A stretch of 64,000 nucleotides of DNA from an uncultured Collinsella sp. (lineage in GTDB: Bacteria > Actinomycetota > Coriobacteriia > Coriobacteriales > Coriobacteriaceae), in assembly GCA_958405565.1 (NCBI GenBank), contig CATYEN010000006.1:14128-78127 (forward strand), written 5' to 3'. Shown in pieces: positions 44,812 to 53,718 of the stretch (positions are counted from its first letter, which is position 1; every line of letters begins with the position of its first letter). The notes under the pieces were generated by a model. That model saw only the letters and a list, made by a program, of their open reading frames with translations. It was not told where the DNA came from and did no database searches. A program made the translations under genes and the position numbers.

Positions 44812-44844
44812 AGACCGACGATGCGCCTGCATCGTCGGTCTTTT
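44812..44844 (+). terminator. Rho-independent terminator after thiI
   Basis: AGACCGACGATGC (44812-44824) pairs perfectly with GCATCGTCGGTCT (44829-44841) around a GCCT loop, followed by TTT. Confidence 0.9.
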
Positions 44845-44919
44845 GCTATCTGGGCATTAGGCGATAAACGGTTCATTTGTCGACGTTTGCCTGAATAAAT
44901 GGACATTATTGCGCAAGGT

Positions 44920-44939
44920 TTTGGTCAGCTTTTGGTTTG
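44920..44939 (+). promoter_or_regulatory. Putative competence-operon box, copy 2
   Basis: The same 20-bp sequence as at 15582-15601 (two TTTGGT units, 11-bp period), 75 bp ahead of the comEA start. No good -10 is seen after either copy. It sits in the 213-bp gap between thiI and comEA, which otherwise holds the thiI terminator and no gene. Confidence 0.55.
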
Positions 44940-45014
44940 ACCGCGAAAACCGGTTTTGGGGCGTGGCTGTTGCGGAGCTCCTTTCCTGACACGATGGTGT
45001 TGGGAGGTTTTGCT

Positions 45015-45728
45015 ATGGCGCAGCGTGAACAACATGAACGAGTCAAAAAGATGGACCGCTGGGCGGGCAAACTGCTCGGTCATAAGGCAGTGGTGATGGC
45101 GATACTGGTCGTCATTGCGATGGCGAGTGGACTGGCAACGGCGAACCTTGGCGGCAGTGCCGGCGGCGTGTCGTTTGAGTGCACTGATGGTTCGGGCTCG
45201 TTAGTGGAGCCGGGATCCGGAGATGCTTCGAGCGGAAAGACATCCGAAGGCTCTTCGCCTAAGGCGTCTGCCGCGGTAGAGGTCTATGTCGATGTTGATG
45301 GCGCCGTTGTGTCGCCAGGTGTATATCGTCTCAAGGACGGCGCGCGAGTGGCTCAGGCGATTGATGCCGCCGGCGGGCTGGCGCCCGAGGCAGACGTTAC
45401 GGGGCTCAATCGGGCATCTAAGGTCGTCGATGGACAGAAGATTCACGTTCCAACGGTAGGGGAGCAGCAGGCGTCCATTGCGGAAGCCGGTGTTGATGGT
45501 GGGGCTTCCGCATCGTCGGGCGTTAGTGGCGCAACAGGTCTAGTAAACATCAATACGGCAAGCGCGGCAGAGCTACAGACGCTCTCGGGCATCGGTCCCT
45601 CAATGGCACAGTCGATTATCGATGAGCGGACAAAGAACGGTGCTTTTGCCTCGGTTGACGATCTGATGCGTGTGTCGGGAATCGGCGAGAAGAAGCTTGC
45701 CAAAATCAAAGATTGCATCTGCGTATGA
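45015..45728 (+). CDS. comEA: ComEA-family DNA-uptake receptor
   Basis: Membrane-anchored DNA receptor for natural transformation. About 237 residues: one transmembrane segment at about 25-44, a low-complexity Gly/Ser linker, an SLBB domain (VDVDGAVVSPGVYRLKDGARVAQAIDAAGG), and a C-terminal tandem helix-hairpin-helix (VNINTASAAELQTLSGIGPSMAQSIIDERTKNGAF) that binds DNA. ATG 45015 has GGGAGG 7 bases ahead; earlier in-frame starts lack one. It overlaps comEC, its channel partner. Confidence 0.94.
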   Translation: MAQREQHERVKKMDRWAGKLLGHKAVVMAILVVIAMASGLATANLGGSAGGVSFECTDGSGSLVEPGSGDASSGKTSEGSSPKASAAVEVYVDVDGAVVSPGVYRLKDGARVAQAIDAAGGLAPEADVTGLNRASKVVDGQKIHVPTVGEQQASIAEAGVDGGASASSGVSGATGLVNINTASAAELQTLSGIGPSMAQSIIDERTKNGAFASVDDLMRVSGIGEKKLAKIKDCICV

Positions 45729-48028
45729 GTGCGACCGAGCGCGAGCACGTGATGCCTCCGCGGCCCCTGATTCCGTGGACGATGGCCCTGTGTGCCGGCA
45801 TGTGCATGAGCTGCGTCTTGGTGCTCAACATAGCCGCTGATGCGCTGCTGAGGGAGCGGGCGCCGGCGGTCGGGCCACTATGGGCCATTCCCTTTGCGGC
45901 AGCGGTATTCGTTGTGCTGGCTCAATCTTGTGCGCGGCTTGCTCCTTGGAAGCGGTGGCTGTATGCCGCTTCCGTCGGTCTCGTGGCGGGAGCGGTCGTC
46001 TCGGCGTGGTGGGCTGTGGGTGCGCTCAACTCCTCGAAGGCGCTCGATGGTCGAGCGGCAAGCAGCCTCGAGTTTGTCGTGCAGGGTGACCCATCCATAA
46101 ACGACGACGTGTATTCCTATACCTGCGAGGCATGCGCGGACGGTAAGAACTTGGCAACGGTTCGCCTATCGTGTGATCGTGAGCTCAAGGTCGGGGCGCA
46201 CGTGCGTGTTATCGGTCGCGTTTCACGTTTTGAGAACGATGCGTATGGACGATCGCGCGTGCTCCGAGGCGAGGTGCGCAAGGTTAAAGCCGTTCGGATT
46301 GTGTCGGTCGATGAGGGTTCTCCGGGGCCGCTGCTTCGGCTGCGAAATGGGCTGCTTGCGTCCATCGCGCCTGCGACCGATCCGGCGCGTGCGCTCATAG
46401 CCGGTGTCGTCTGCGGTCGTTCGGCCGAGCTGCGCGCCCAGCCGGCGGGCGACTGGTTTTCGGTGACGGGAACGGCGCATCTTATCGCCGTATCGGGCAG
46501 CCATTTGGCTATCGTGGGGTTTGTAATCGAGGGTGTATTGCAAAAGACTCGGTGCTCACGTTGCCTTCAGTGGGCGATATTGGCGATAACGCTTGTGGGC
46601 TATGCTGCCTTTACGGGCGCGTCTCCCTCGGCCGTGCGCGCGTGCTGCATGGTGTTCGTGACGCTTGTCGTAAACGGCGCGGGACGTCGCCGGCACGGCC
46701 TTTCGGCACTCTTCGTAACCATGTCCATCTTTGTGCTACTGCGGCCGACGGTGCTGTTCGAGATGGGCTTTCAGCTTTCATGTGCCAGCGTCTTTGCCAT
46801 TCTGTGCTTTTGCCCCTATGCGACCTACGCTTTGGGTGAGCTGGGTGTGCCATCGGGCGTTGCCGGCATGCTTTCCGTCACGCTGTGCTCGCAACTGGCG
46901 ACACTTCCCATTACCATTCCTGCCTTCGGTACGTTCTCGCTCATTGCTCCGCTGGCAAATGCGGTCATCGGTCCGGTGGTGAGCGTACTGCTCGCTGTGT
47001 CGATCGTGCTGGCTCCCTTTTCGCTCGTGGGACCGTTGCGGACTTGGGCGCTCGTTGTGCCCGTGATTGCCGCCCGTTGCGCGCTGTTCTTCGAGCAGCT
47101 GTTTGCCGCCATGCCGGGTGCATCCGTGAGCGTGCCGCCCGATAGCATGTGGATTTACCTAGTGCCGTGTTTGCTGGCGGTTCTGCTGGTCTGGTGGCCT
47201 CGTCCCCGTGCACGTCCTATGACGGTGGGGCTTGCATGTCTGGTACTCTTGGCTGCGATTCCGTACGTCTATTGGGATCGATTTGCTCCGCCTTCGGTGA
47301 CGGTGCTCGATGTGGGCCAGGCCGATGCGATTCTTATCCGCCAGGGCGGCGCAGTAGCGCTCGTCGACTGCGGACTCGACGAGCGCGTGGTGGCGGCGTT
47401 GGTTCGCAATAACGTGCACCATATCGACGCCGTCTTTGTGACGCATTGGGATGAGGACCACTGGGGTGGTCTGCCTGCCGTGCTCGAACAGTTTTCGGTC
47501 GGAACGATTGCCGTGGCGGCGGATGCGCTGGAGGATGCTCCTGCCGAGGTATTGAACCGACCTGGCGTGGAGTATCGGCAGGTGCGCCGTGGGGATACGG
47601 TCGATATCGGCTCATTTTGCGCCCGCGTGATGTGGCCATTCGAGTCCGTGGATGGCGAGGGAAATGAGGATTCGCTTGTCCTGCTGCTCTCTTATGTTCA
47701 GGAAGGCAAGGGCCTGCGCATACTTCTCACCGGTGATGCCGAGCTCGACCAAGAGCGGGAATTCGTGCAGGAAGTGGGGGATATCGATGTCCTTAAACTT
47801 GGGCATCACGGCTCCAAGGTTTCAGTCGATGGCGAGTTGCTGGACGTCCTGAAGCCCGAGCTTTCCCTCGCGAGCGCGGGTGAGGGGAATCGATACGGCC
47901 ATCCGTCCGATGCCTGCATCGATGCCGTGAAGGAAGCGGGCGGCGTGTTCGCGTGCACCATCGAACACGGAGACATTACCGTCACGCCGACTGCGAATGG
48001 CTTTGCGCTGCGATGCCAGCGACCGTGA
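45725..48028 (+). CDS. comEC: ComEC/Rec2 DNA-uptake channel
   Basis: Polytopic membrane channel for single-stranded DNA entry. About 767 residues: N-terminal membrane helices, an OB-fold-like soluble part (SLEFVVQGDPSINDDVYSY), the competence domain (GTAHLIAVSGSHLAIVGFVIE) with many helices, and a C-terminal metallo-beta-lactamase-like domain (VTVLDVGQADAILIRQGG, VFVTHWDEDHWGGLPAVLEQF, and LKLGHHGSKVS). The HxxxDH metal motif is intact, as expected for a strand-degrading nuclease. ATG 45725 overlaps the comEA stop. Confidence 0.95.
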   Translation: MSATEREHVMPPRPLIPWTMALCAGMCMSCVLVLNIAADALLRERAPAVGPLWAIPFAAAVFVVLAQSCARLAPWKRWLYAASVGLVAGAVVSAWWAVGALNSSKALDGRAASSLEFVVQGDPSINDDVYSYTCEACADGKNLATVRLSCDRELKVGAHVRVIGRVSRFENDAYGRSRVLRGEVRKVKAVRIVSVDEGSPGPLLRLRNGLLASIAPATDPARALIAGVVCGRSAELRAQPAGDWFSVTGTAHLIAVSGSHLAIVGFVIEGVLQKTRCSRCLQWAILAITLVGYAAFTGASPSAVRACCMVFVTLVVNGAGRRRHGLSALFVTMSIFVLLRPTVLFEMGFQLSCASVFAILCFCPYATYALGELGVPSGVAGMLSVTLCSQLATLPITIPAFGTFSLIAPLANAVIGPVVSVLLAVSIVLAPFSLVGPLRTWALVVPVIAARCALFFEQLFAAMPGASVSVPPDSMWIYLVPCLLAVLLVWWPRPRARPMTVGLACLVLLAAIPYVYWDRFAPPSVTVLDVGQADAILIRQGGAVALVDCGLDERVVAALVRNNVHHIDAVFVTHWDEDHWGGLPAVLEQFSVGTIAVAADALEDAPAEVLNRPGVEYRQVRRGDTVDIGSFCARVMWPFESVDGEGNEDSLVLLLSYVQEGKGLRILLTGDAELDQEREFVQEVGDIDVLKLGHHGSKVSVDGELLDVLKPELSLASAGEGNRYGHPSDACIDAVKEAGGVFACTIEHGDITVTPTANGFALRCQRP

Positions 48029-48036
48029 CGACGTCG

Positions 48037-48066
48037 TTGGCGTGTGGTGGGCCCCTGGGCTAGAAT
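48037..48066 (+). promoter_or_regulatory. Possible promoter for holA
   Basis: TTGGCG (48037-48042), an 18-bp spacer and TAGAAT (48061-48066), about 40 bp ahead of holA. It would let holA be expressed apart from the competence genes upstream. Confidence 0.5.
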
Positions 48067-48106
48067 GACACGGAACGAATACGAAGGCCTGCGGGAGGGG
48101 AGCGCA

Positions 48107-49069
48107 ATGTCCGAAACCGGTCTGCTGCCGGCATATCTGATCGTCGGTACCGACGGAGTCAAGCGCGATCACGCCGTCTCGCGTATGAAAGCGCGTCTGG
48201 AAAAGTCGGGTATGGTCGAGTTCAACCTCGACGAGCGCGACATGACCAAGGACCCCGATATCGAGTCTATTATCGGATCGCTTAACACCTTTCCCATGGG
48301 CAGCGAGTTTCGCCTGGTAATCCTTGATGGCTGCTCAAAGCTCGCCAAGGCGGTCTCGGAGCCGCTCGTCGAGTATCTGTCGAGTCCCAGCCCCACAACG
48401 GTCTGCCTCATTATCGCCGACTCGCTTGCCAAGAACACGCGCCTGTATAAGGCGATTGCCAAGATCGACAAGAAGGCCGTGATCGATTGTTCCGGCACCA
48501 AGCGCTGGGAGCTACCGCGCCGCGTGCAGCAGATGGCGACACAGCACGGCACGTCGATCTCGACGGCGGCCGCCGAGGAGCTCGTCTCGCGTTCGGGTGA
48601 AAACACTCGCATGCTCGATAACGACCTGTCCAAACTTGCACAGATGGTCGAGGCGCCCCAGATTGAGCTTGCCGATGTGGAGCGCTGGATCGTGCGCACG
48701 GCCGAGGTCCAACCCTGGGACTTTCTCAATGCGGTCTCGGCTCGCGATATGCAGCGTTCGCTCGAGCTCTTTAAGCTTCTGCCCTCCAAGAGCTACGTGT
48801 GGACCTATACGCTGCTATGCGGTCGCATCCGTGAGCTGATCGTTGCCAAGGCGCTCGATGCGCGCGGACAGGGTCGTGAGCTGGCCGCAACGCTCAAGCT
48901 CCAGTCCTGGCAGGTCAAGAATCACCTGACCTGGGCACGTCGCTTTTCGATGGCAGAGCTCGTCGCAGCGCTCGAGGGTGCGGTCGATGTGGAGCTCGCA
49001 CTCAAGGGTTCGGCCGATTCTCAGACTGCGCTTTTGCTCTGGATTACGAACATCTTGAGAAAATCGTGA
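48107..49069 (+). CDS. holA: DNA polymerase III delta subunit
   Basis: Clamp-loader subunit that opens the beta ring. LLPAYLIVGTDGVKRDHAVSRMKARL and the LVILDGCSKLAKAVSEPLVEYL segment match the HolA N-terminal part; a C-terminal collar domain follows (WQVKNHLTWARRFSMAELVAAL). About 320 residues. ATG 48107 has GGGAGGGG ahead. The comEC-holA-rpsT order is the common Gram-positive one and supports the call. Confidence 0.9.
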   Translation: MSETGLLPAYLIVGTDGVKRDHAVSRMKARLEKSGMVEFNLDERDMTKDPDIESIIGSLNTFPMGSEFRLVILDGCSKLAKAVSEPLVEYLSSPSPTTVCLIIADSLAKNTRLYKAIAKIDKKAVIDCSGTKRWELPRRVQQMATQHGTSISTAAAEELVSRSGENTRMLDNDLSKLAQMVEAPQIELADVERWIVRTAEVQPWDFLNAVSARDMQRSLELFKLLPSKSYVWTYTLLCGRIRELIVAKALDARGQGRELAATLKLQSWQVKNHLTWARRFSMAELVAALEGAVDVELALKGSADSQTALLLWITNILRKS

Positions 49070-49202
49070 TGATACCTGCCTATTTGACAAATTCGTTCTA
49101 TCCCTTTGAGGGGGAGCGTGCTATAGTAGGCGCTTGCATGACCTCACCGTGTCTCAGAGGTGTCATACATTTTTTGCAAGGAACTCGAAAGGAACTCCAG
49201 AA

Positions 49203-49469
49203 GTGGCAAACATCAAGTCTCAGAAGAAGCGTATCCGCACCAATGAGGCAGCTCGCATGCGTAACAAGGCTGTCAAGTCCGAGCTCAAGACGCTGACCAA
49301 GCACGTCCAGTCCGCCGTCGCCGAGGGCGACGCCGAGAAGGCCCAGGCTGCCCTCAAGACCGTCACCAAGCGTCTCGACATGGCTGCCGCCAAGCATGTT
49401 ATCCACAAGAACCAGGCTTCCAACCGCAAGTCCGGTCTTGCCAAGCTCGTGAACAGCATCAACGCCTAA
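49203..49469 (+). CDS. rpsT: 30S ribosomal protein S20
   Basis: Small-subunit protein near the 5' domain of 16S r[32 protein letters not shown] is the family signature and the rest is helical and basic. 88 residues. The start is GTG 49203 with AAAGGAA ahead. A TTGACA at 49084 and TATAGT at 49122 lie upstream but too far apart to pair; the TATAGT alone is a good -10. Followed by a terminator. Confidence 0.96.
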   Translation: MANIKSQKKRIRTNEAARMRNKAVKSELKTLTKHVQSAVAEGDAEKAQAALKTVTKRLDMAAAKHVIHKNQASNRKSGLAKLVNSINA

Positions 49470-49504
49470 GTTGTAAATTTCACACCACACAGATTACGCG
49501 CATA

Positions 49505-49540
49505 AATGGAGCCTGTTTTATGGAACAGGCTCCATTTTTT
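49505..49540 (+). terminator. Rho-independent terminator after rpsT
   Basis: AATGGAGCCTGTT (49505-49517) pairs perfectly with AACAGGCTCCATT (49524-49536), followed by a T run to 49540. Confidence 0.93.
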
Positions 49541-49552
49541 GTACCGCTCGGG

Positions 49553-49558
49553 TAAGAT
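49553..49558 (+). promoter_or_regulatory. -10 box implying a leaderless lepA transcript
   Basis: TAAGAT lies 7 nt ahead of the lepA ATG at 49566, so transcription should start at or next to the start codon. There is no Shine-Dalgarno and no clear -35 (the region at 49530 is the terminator arm). Confidence 0.4.
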
Positions 49559-49565
49559 AGTCCGC

Positions 49566-51377
49566 ATGAATACTTCAATTGACATTTCCCACATCCGCAA
49601 CTTCTCAATCGTTGCGCACATTGACCATGGCAAGTCCACGATCAGCGACCGCATCCTCGAGCTCACCCATACCGTCGACGAGCGCGACATGGAGTCGCAG
49701 CTGCTCGACACCATGGATATCGAGCGCGAGCGCGGCATCACGATCAAGTCCAATGCCGTTCGCGTGTCCTATGACGCCGATGATGGCGAGACGTATCAGT
49801 TCAACCTGATCGATACGCCGGGCCACGTGGACTTTACCTACGAGGTCTCGCGTTCGCTGGCCGCCTGCGAGGGCGCGGTGCTCGTCGTCGACGCCACTCA
49901 GGGTGTCGAGGCACAGACCGTCTCCAACGCGACGCTCGCCATGAACGCCAATCTGGACATTGTGCCCGCCATCAACAAGATCGACCTGCCCTCGGCCCAT
50001 CCCGACGAGGTTAAGACCGAGATCGAGGACGACCTGGCGATTCCCGCCGACGATGCCGTGTGCGTCTCGGGCAAGACCGGCGAGGGCATCCATGATCTGC
50101 TGGAGTCCATTGTCTTTTTGATCTCTCCGCCCAAGGGCGATGCGAACGCGCCGCTCAAGGCGCTCATCCTTGACTCGTATTTTGATGAATACCGCGGCGT
50201 CGTCGCCACCGTTCGCGTTTTTGACGGCTCGATTAAAAAGGGCGATACCCTGCGCATGATGCAGGCCAAGGGCGATTTTTTGGTCGATGGCGTGGGTGTC
50301 AAGCGTCCCGCCGAGACGCCGGTCGACGCGCTGACCGTTGGCGAGGTGGGCTACGTGGTCACGGGCCTGAAGGACCCCGAGGCCGTGCGCGTGGGCGATA
50401 CCCTCACGTGGGCCTCGAACCCCTGCCCCGAGCCGCTTCCGGGCTACCGCGAGGCCAAGCCCATGGTCTACACGGGCCTGTTCCCGATCGACAACAAGGA
50501 CTACGAGAACCTGCGTGACGCGCTCGATAAACTGCACGTCAACGACCCGTCGTTGGTGTGGGAGCCCGAGACCTCGGTGGCGCTCGGCTTTGGCTTCCGC
50601 GTGGGCTTTCTGGGCCTGCTGCACATGGAAGTCGTCAAGGAACGCCTGGAGCGCGAGTTCAACTTGGACCTCATTGCCACGAGTCCCTCGGTCGACTATC
50701 ACGTCTACAAGACCGACGGCGAAATGATCGATGTCCGCAGTCCGCAGGACCTTCCCGAGGCCACGCGCATCGAACGTATCGAAGAGCCCTACCTCAAGGC
50801 AAAGATCATCTGCCCGCCCGAGTATACGGGTGCCGTCATGCAGCTCGCTATCGAGCACCGTGGCGTCACGACCGATATGATCCACCTGACGAGCAAATCG
50901 GTCGAGATGCGCTTTGATATGCCGCTCGCCGAGCTCATCTTGGACTTCTTCGATCAGCTCAAGAGCCGTACCAAGGGCTATGCCTCGCTCGACTACGAGT
51001 TCAACGAGTACCGTCCCTCCGAGCTCGTGAAGCTCGATATTTTGCTTTCGGGCGACGAAGTGGACGCGCTGTCGTTTATCGTGCACAAGGATAAGGCTTA
51101 TGGCCTGGCCCGCGGCTTGTGCGACAAGCTTAAGGAGATCATCCCGCGTCAGCTGTTCGAGGTGCCCATCCAAGGTGCTATCGGCAACAAGATCATCGCC
51201 CGTTCCACCGTCAAGGCGCGTCGCAAGGACGTGCTTGCCAAGTGTTACGGCGGCGATATTTCGCGTAAACGCAAACTGCTCGAGAAGCAGAAAGAGGGCA
51301 AGAAGCGCATGAAGGCCATCGGCTCGGTCGAGGTCCCGCAGGAGGCGTTTATGGCGATCCTCAAGGTGGACGAGTAG
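49566..51377 (+). CDS. lepA: Elongation factor 4
   Basis: Ribosome-bound GTPase that acts on stalled or maturing ribosomes. The G domain shows [35 protein letters not shown] and NKIDLPSA; the C-terminal LepA-specific domain is shown by [47 protein letters not shown]. About 603 residues. ATG 49566 is chosen by homology ([17 protein letters not shown]); it lacks a Shine-Dalgarno and is 26 bp after the rpsT terminator. Confidence 0.96.
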   Translation: MNTSIDISHIRNFSIVAHIDHGKSTISDRILELTHTVDERDMESQLLDTMDIERERGITIKSNAVRVSYDADDGETYQFNLIDTPGHVDFTYEVSRSLAACEGAVLVVDATQGVEAQTVSNATLAMNANLDIVPAINKIDLPSAHPDEVKTEIEDDLAIPADDAVCVSGKTGEGIHDLLESIVFLISPPKGDANAPLKALILDSYFDEYRGVVATVRVFDGSIKKGDTLRMMQAKGDFLVDGVGVKRPAETPVDALTVGEVGYVVTGLKDPEAVRVGDTLTWASNPCPEPLPGYREAKPMVYTGLFPIDNKDYENLRDALDKLHVNDPSLVWEPETSVALGFGFRVGFLGLLHMEVVKERLEREFNLDLIATSPSVDYHVYKTDGEMIDVRSPQDLPEATRIERIEEPYLKAKIICPPEYTGAVMQLAIEHRGVTTDMIHLTSKSVEMRFDMPLAELILDFFDQLKSRTKGYASLDYEFNEYRPSELVKLDILLSGDEVDALSFIVHKDKAYGLARGLCDKLKEIIPRQLFEVPIQGAIGNKIIARSTVKARRKDVLAKCYGGDISRKRKLLEKQKEGKKRMKAIGSVEVPQEAFMAILKVDE

Positions 51378-51381
51378 GTCC

Positions 51382-52425
51382 ATGGCGCTTTCTGAATACA
51401 GCAAGCGGCTGCTGGGTGCCTATGCCGAGCAGCCGTTCCTTATGGCTCCCATGGCGGGCGTGACCGACCCCGCCTACCGCATTATGTGCTGCCGCCGCGG
51501 TGCCAACCTTGCCTACAGCGAGATGGTGAGCGTGGCAGGCCTTGCCTATGCCAGCAACAAAACGTGGCGCCTGGTGCTGCCGGCCGACGAGGAACAGCAG
51601 ATTTGCGTGCAGCTCTTTGGCTCCAAGCCCGATCAGTTTGCGAGCGCCGTCGCCGCCGTCGAGGAGCGCGTTGGCGATCGCCTGTCGCTCATCGACATCA
51701 ATATGGCATGCCCCGCCCGCAAGGTCGTTACCAAGGGCGAGGGTTCGGCGCTCATGCGCACGCCCGACCTGGCGGAGAAGATCGTCGAGGCCACGGTGGG
51801 CGCGGCGCATGTGCCCGTGACCGTCAAGATCCGCAAGGGCTTTTATGCCGAGGACCGTAATGCCGCGACGTTTGCCCAGATGCTTGAGGGCGCAGGGGCT
51901 GCCGCAGTCGCCGTGCATGGTCGTTGCGCCACGCAGCTCTACACGGGCCAGGCCGATTGGTCGGTCGTCGATGAGGTTGCCGACGCTGTCGAGATTCCCG
52001 TGATTGGTTCGGGCGATGTGTTCTCGGCCGAGGACGCTGCTGAGCATCTGCACGGCTCGGGTGCCAGCGCGGTGTTTATCGCGCGCGGCATCTACGGTAA
52101 TCCCTGGGTCTTTGGTGATGCTCGCGCCCTTGCGCTCGATGGCATACCGGTGCCAGTGCGCAGCTCCGTCGAGCGCTTGGACGCTCTGCGTGAGCACCTA
52201 ACGCTGACGCATGAGCTCTTGCCGCTCATGTCGCGCGCCCGTACGTACGCAAGCTGGTACTTAAAAGGCATGCCCCATGCCGCCGCCTGGCGCGCTCAGG
52301 TGGTGCGTTGCTCTACGTACGAGGAGTTCATGTCGCTGGTCGATGATATCGAGCGCGATGTGGTGGCCTGCGAGGCCGCGCTTGCCGCCGGTGAGTCGGT
52401 GCCCGCTCATCCGCTGGAGGCTTAA
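51382..52425 (+). CDS. dusB: tRNA-dihydrouridine synthase (DusB-like)
   Basis: FMN enzyme that reduces uridines in tRNA. FLMAPMAGVTDPAYRIMCCRRG opens the TIM barrel, the catalytic Cys is in DINMACPARKVVTKGEGSALM, and the HGRCATQLYTGQADW and FIARGIYGNPW segments complete the site. 347 residues. ATG 51382 is 4 bases after lepA. hemW follows 2 bp downstream. Confidence 0.93.
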   Translation: MALSEYSKRLLGAYAEQPFLMAPMAGVTDPAYRIMCCRRGANLAYSEMVSVAGLAYASNKTWRLVLPADEEQQICVQLFGSKPDQFASAVAAVEERVGDRLSLIDINMACPARKVVTKGEGSALMRTPDLAEKIVEATVGAAHVPVTVKIRKGFYAEDRNAATFAQMLEGAGAAAVAVHGRCATQLYTGQADWSVVDEVADAVEIPVIGSGDVFSAEDAAEHLHGSGASAVFIARGIYGNPWVFGDARALALDGIPVPVRSSVERLDALREHLTLTHELLPLMSRARTYASWYLKGMPHAAAWRAQVVRCSTYEEFMSLVDDIERDVVACEAALAAGESVPAHPLEA

Positions 52426-52427
52426 GG

Positions 52428-53660
52428 GTGGCCGTTACCGCGCTGTACGTGCACGTGCCGTTTTGCGCTCAAAAATGCCGCTATTGCGACTTTGACTCGC
52501 GCAGCTTTGCTCTGTGTGATTTGGACGCTGCGCTCGATTCCTATTTTGAGCAGCTGTATGCGCGCCTCGATTCCTTTGGCGACGCCGGGGCGCTTGCGCA
52601 GGTCCGCACGGTCTATATTGGCGGCGGCACGCCCTCACTGGCTGGGGAGCGCCTGGTGAAACTTGCCCGTCGTATCTCCATGTGGTGCAAGCCCGTTGAA
52701 TTTACTTGCGAAGCCAATCCTGAGTCGTTGACCGTCGAGCTCGCCACCGCGCTTGCCGAGGCGGGTGTCACGCGCGTCTCTCTGGGCGTGCAAACCCTCG
52801 ACAATACCGAGCTGGCTGCTATTGGCCGCATTCACGATGCTAATCGCGCACTTGCGGCTATCGCGACGGTGAAGGACGCTGGCCTCGATGTGTCGTGCGA
52901 CCTGATGTGCGGCCTTCCCGGGCAGACGGCCGCAAGCTGGCGGAGCACGCTCGATGGCGTGTTGGCGGCGGCGCCTCATCATGTGTCGGTCTACCCGCTC
53001 ACGCTCGAGGAGGGCACGCCACTCTATCGCATGGCGTGCCGTGACGAGTCACTCGAGCCCGACGAGGATTTTCAGGCTTCGTGCATGGACGCGGCGCGTG
53101 AGCGCCTGGGTGCGGCCGGCTATCGTCCGTATGAGGTGGCAAGCTACGCGCTCGACGGCCATGAGTGCGCCCATAACATTGCCTACTGGACCGGACGGGG
53201 CTACCTGGGCCTGGGTCGTTCTGCCGCGGGCATGCTCGACGCCGAGGATTTCGACCGTCTCGCAGGTTTGTTCCCCGGCGTGTCTTCTCGAGGCGATGCG
53301 TACCGCGTGCGTCTGGTGCAACGTGACGATGACGCGACGGCGTTCGAGGCCGAATATCTGTCGCAGCGTGAGGCTGTCGCCGAAGACTTGATGCTCGCTT
53401 GTCGCATGACGCGCGGTGTTGCGTCCGACCTGTTGGTTCGTGCAGCTTGCGTCATCCCAACGGGCGAGCTGGCAGCTGCCTGCGATCGCGCGCTCGAATT
53501 GGGTCTTGCCACTTGGGTGCCCGAGACGCTCTGGGGTCATGAGGGACCCTTCACTACGGCAGATGTCGTCGCGGGCCATGTTCGAGCTCGTCTGGCGCCG
53601 ACCCATCTGGGCTGGCTCGATGGAAATGTTCTGTTCGAGCTGTTTTGGGATCTAGCTTAG
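52428..53660 (+). CDS. hemW: Radical SAM protein HemW
   Basis: HemW-type heme-trafficking radical SAM protein, related to HemN but not a coproporphyrinogen oxidase in studied cases. LYVHVPFCAQKCRYCDFDS has the CxxxCxC-type cluster motif of the HemN/HemW group, followed by VYIGGGTPSL and VSLGVQTLDNTELAAIGRIH. 410 residues. GTG 52428 follows TAAGGG. In Bacillus this gene precedes hrcA-grpE-dnaK-dnaJ; here two dnaJ genes follow and hrcA, grpE and dnaK are missing. Confidence 0.93.
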   Translation: MAVTALYVHVPFCAQKCRYCDFDSRSFALCDLDAALDSYFEQLYARLDSFGDAGALAQVRTVYIGGGTPSLAGERLVKLARRISMWCKPVEFTCEANPESLTVELATALAEAGVTRVSLGVQTLDNTELAAIGRIHDANRALAAIATVKDAGLDVSCDLMCGLPGQTAASWRSTLDGVLAAAPHHVSVYPLTLEEGTPLYRMACRDESLEPDEDFQASCMDAARERLGAAGYRPYEVASYALDGHECAHNIAYWTGRGYLGLGRSAAGMLDAEDFDRLAGLFPGVSSRGDAYRVRLVQRDDDATAFEAEYLSQREAVAEDLMLACRMTRGVASDLLVRAACVIPTGELAAACDRALELGLATWVPETLWGHEGPFTTADVVAGHVRARLAPTHLGWLDGNVLFELFWDLA

Positions 53661-53718
53661 GCCGCTCGGGTAGAATTACCGGAATATATACGCTGCTGTG
53701 AGCAGGAGGTTGCCGCGC

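Noticed and set aside
49084..49127. TTGACA plus TATAGT as one rpsT promoter
   Set aside because: The spacer is 32 bp, too long; only the TATAGT is kept as a candidate.
49605..51404. Long - strand open frame opposite lepA
   Set aside because: Shadow of lepA without recognisable domains or a ribosome-binding site.
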